This document shows positions 5,346 to 6,967 of a stretch of DNA of 6,967 bases, in pieces. The stretch's first letter is position 1, and each line of letters starts with the position of its first letter. The notes under the pieces were generated by a model. The model did no database searches and was not told where the DNA came from. It was given only the letters and a program-made list of their open reading frames with translations. The translations under genes were made by a program, and so were the position numbers. The DNA comes from Nitrospina sp. GTDB taxonomy: Bacteria; Nitrospinota; Nitrospinia; Nitrospinales; VA-1. Location of the stretch: the NCBI GenBank assembly GCA_018665625.1, contig JABJCF010000435.1, forward strand, positions 1-6,967. Direction: 5' to 3'.

Positions 5346-6967
5346 TTATTTTATTTGCGCCAAGGAATATTTCAGCAACTCCTGGGCATTAGCATTTTGG
5401 GGTTGCAGGTTGACCAGGTTTTCCAGATGAGGAATGGCATTTTTATACTCCCCGCTTTTTAAATAAATCGCCGCAAGATTATTATGAATAGTTGCAATGT
5501 CGGGTTTAATTTCCAAAACTTTTATAAACTCCATCTTGGCCTTTTCTAGTGCCCCCAAGCTCCAAAATATCGTCCCCATATTATTATGAGCCTTGTAATG
5601 CTTTGGGTCTATTTGAAGAGTTTTTCGGTAATGCTTTAGGGCAGAATCAAAATTTTTTAAATTTTTATACGAGTTAGCGAGATCGAAATGATAATCGGCC
5701 TTGAAGGGATGAATGCTAATTGCTTTTCTAAAATAAGGTATGGCTTCTTCGTATTTCTGTAAATTATTTCTGGCAAATCCGGAATAATAAAAGGTGTCGG
5801 ATTTTTTTGTTCCAAGTGCAATTCCAAAATCAAAATTTTCGATGGCTTTTTCCCAGTTCTTTTGCCGACCCGCAATATGGCCTAAATTAACATGGGAATC
5901 GATTTGTAAGGGTTTTATGGCTAAAGCCGCTTTAATAGCAGATTTGGCTTTTTCAAGCTGATCAACGCCCATATAAGCGGTTGCCAGATTATTTTGAACC
6001 AACGCCTTCCGAGGAGATTTTTCTGCCGTGTCTTCCCAAATTGATATTTCCGAACGAAAATCGAGAGAACGATTTAGAGTTAGGGACGACGTGAATAGAA
6101 TAAAAAATATAAATAAAATTCCGGTTATATTTTTACGATCCCTGAAATTTAAAAAAACACATCCCAAAATCAAGCTGAATCCTAATCCCGGCAAATAGGC
6201 ACGATGCTCTGTCGCCAATTGCTTGAGAGGAATAAAACTTGATGTGGGAAGAAGGGTTATGAAAAACCACAGGGCACCAAACTTTATGAGATAGGAGTTT
6301 TGCCTGTAAATAATTATCCCTATAATAAAAAGAATTATCAGAGAAGCAAACCAATCCCAATGAAACCAGGTTTTATAAAGAATTATATCCGGCTCAAAAT
6401 TTAAACTGAAAGGCGCAATCAGTTTGAGCAGGTAATAACCGGCAATGACTTTAATTTGGCTTAATAGATAAAGTAATCGATGTGTATTTTCTGAAGTCGG
6501 GTCGGCCCTCAGTGAAAACAGATTTCCCTGCTGCAAATAACGATATGCCAGAAATGCTAATAGTATAAATAAAATCGCCGAGATTTTTGGAATTATGGTT
6601 TTCTGTTTTTCCTTAGGAGTAGATAGCCAGAGATAGATACTGGCTATCAATGGAAAAGAAGCAACTATTTCCTTAGTAGCAATGCCTAAATATAGAATTA
6701 CTAAAAACCCAAATACCAGAAAAGGAGTTTTACATTTCGACGCATCTTTCTTCGCGGGTTTTAAAATTTGCACAAAGATATAAAATGCCAGCAAATAAAA
6801 AAAAGTAGCCAATAGTGATGAGCGGCTGGATATATAAGTCACCGTTTGGATGGTTAAGGGATTCACCAAATGAATCATCGAACAAACGATGGGCAAAATA
6901 TTTTTCCAGTTTCGATTTTCTTGTGGTTCGATGCGCAAAATTTCTGCAACAAGGAAAAACCAAAGGA
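5346..6967 (-). CDS. TMTC-like GT-C membrane protein with six C-terminal TPRs, N-terminus cut by window edge
   Basis: The reading frame is open to the right edge, so the TTG at 6938 is not the true start. The residues before it (LWFFLVAEI) continue a membrane helix that aligns with about residues 105-115 of the downstream paralogue. The first ~100 residues, including the presumed catalytic first loop, are therefore outside the window. Visible, numbered from 6938: 'NPLTIQTVTYISSRSS' (26-41), 'LSQIKVIAGYYLLKLIAP' then 'SLNFEPDI' (159-185), 'TEHRAYLPG' (243-251), and the link 'RSEISIWEDTAEKSP' (295-309). Six back-to-back 34-residue TPRs run at 310-343, 344-377, 378-411, 412-445, 446-479 and 480-513. 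The stop TAA is eight bases before the next ATG, so the two are surely cotranscribed. It shares the whole domain order with the next gene but has six TPRs rather than four. Where the family has His in 'HPxQT' this protein has Asn (N26). It is probably a GT-C O-glycosyltransferase or a degenerate, TPR-based relative. Confidence 0.76.
   Translation of the reverse strand, partial: LWFFLVAEILRIEPQENRNWKNILPIVCSMIHLVNPLTIQTVTYISSRSSLLATFFYLLAFYIFVQILKPAKKDASKCKTPFLVFGFLVILYLGIATKEIVASFPLIASIYLWLSTPKEKQKTIIPKISAILFILLAFLAYRYLQQGNLFSLRADPTSENTHRLLYLLSQIKVIAGYYLLKLIAPFSLNFEPDIILYKTWFHWDWFASLIILFIIGIIIYRQNSYLIKFGALWFFITLLPTSSFIPLKQLATEHRAYLPGLGFSLILGCVFLNFRDRKNITGILFIFFILFTSSLTLNRSLDFRSEISIWEDTAEKSPRKALVQNNLATAYMGVDQLEKAKSAIKAALAIKPLQIDSHVNLGHIAGRQKNWEKAIENFDFGIALGTKKSDTFYYSGFARNNLQKYEEAIPYFRKAISIHPFKADYHFDLANSYKNLKNFDSALKHYRKTLQIDPKHYKAHNNMGTIFWSLGALEKAKMEFIKVLEIKPDIATIHNNLAAIYLKSGEYKNAIPHLENLVNLQPQNANAQELLKYSLAQIK

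Noticed and set aside
1..6967. CRISPR array, insertion sequence or phage genes
   Set aside because: No regularly spaced repeats, transposase-like frames or terminal inverted repeats were seen; all long frames are explained by the four protein genes.

Overview
The window looks like a chromosomal piece of a Gram-negative bacterium. It carries the 3' end of a housekeeping gene (selO), a tRNA-Leu with an encoded CCA end, and a low-GC run of three large membrane-protein genes. Large membrane proteins with C-terminal TPR arrays, like two of these, are common in deltaproteobacterial, Nitrospinota and similar environmental lineages. The lineage is a guess from gene style only; nothing here fixes it.

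Layout: (1) bases 1-603, + strand: the C-terminal ~200 residues of the protein adenylyltransferase SelO (YdiU/UPF0061 family), cut by the left edge. (2) 604-802: a 199-base intergenic stretch with a hairpin touching the tRNA CCA end and a second hairpin followed by a minus-strand U run. (3) 803-889, - strand: tRNA-Leu(CAA), with a good extended -10 promoter at 920-949. (4) 890-1063: a spacer with a long pyrimidine tract and nested inverted repeats. (5) 1064-6967, - strand: three tightly spaced genes read right to left. The first (5346-6967, N-terminus cut by the right edge) and second (3532-5337) are related polytopic proteins with C-terminal TPR arrays, resembling the TMTC family of GT-C O-mannosyltransferases. 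The third (1064-3514) is a GT-C/PMT_2 (ArnT-like) glycosyltransferase with an extra N-terminal membrane region and a C-terminal soluble domain. The gaps are 8 and 17 bases, so they are probably one operon whose promoter lies beyond the right edge.

How they may work together (inference): all three large proteins have the architecture of lipid-linked-sugar-dependent GT-C transferases. Two carry TPR arrays of the kind used to hold partner proteins. The cluster is a plausible envelope glycosylation module, perhaps transferring sugar to exported proteins. The substrate, donor and direct activity cannot be read from the sequence. The cluster is much AT-richer than selO (about 34% GC in sampled lines against about 50%), which hints at acquisition or a different selective regime. 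selO and the tRNA look like ordinary background genes.
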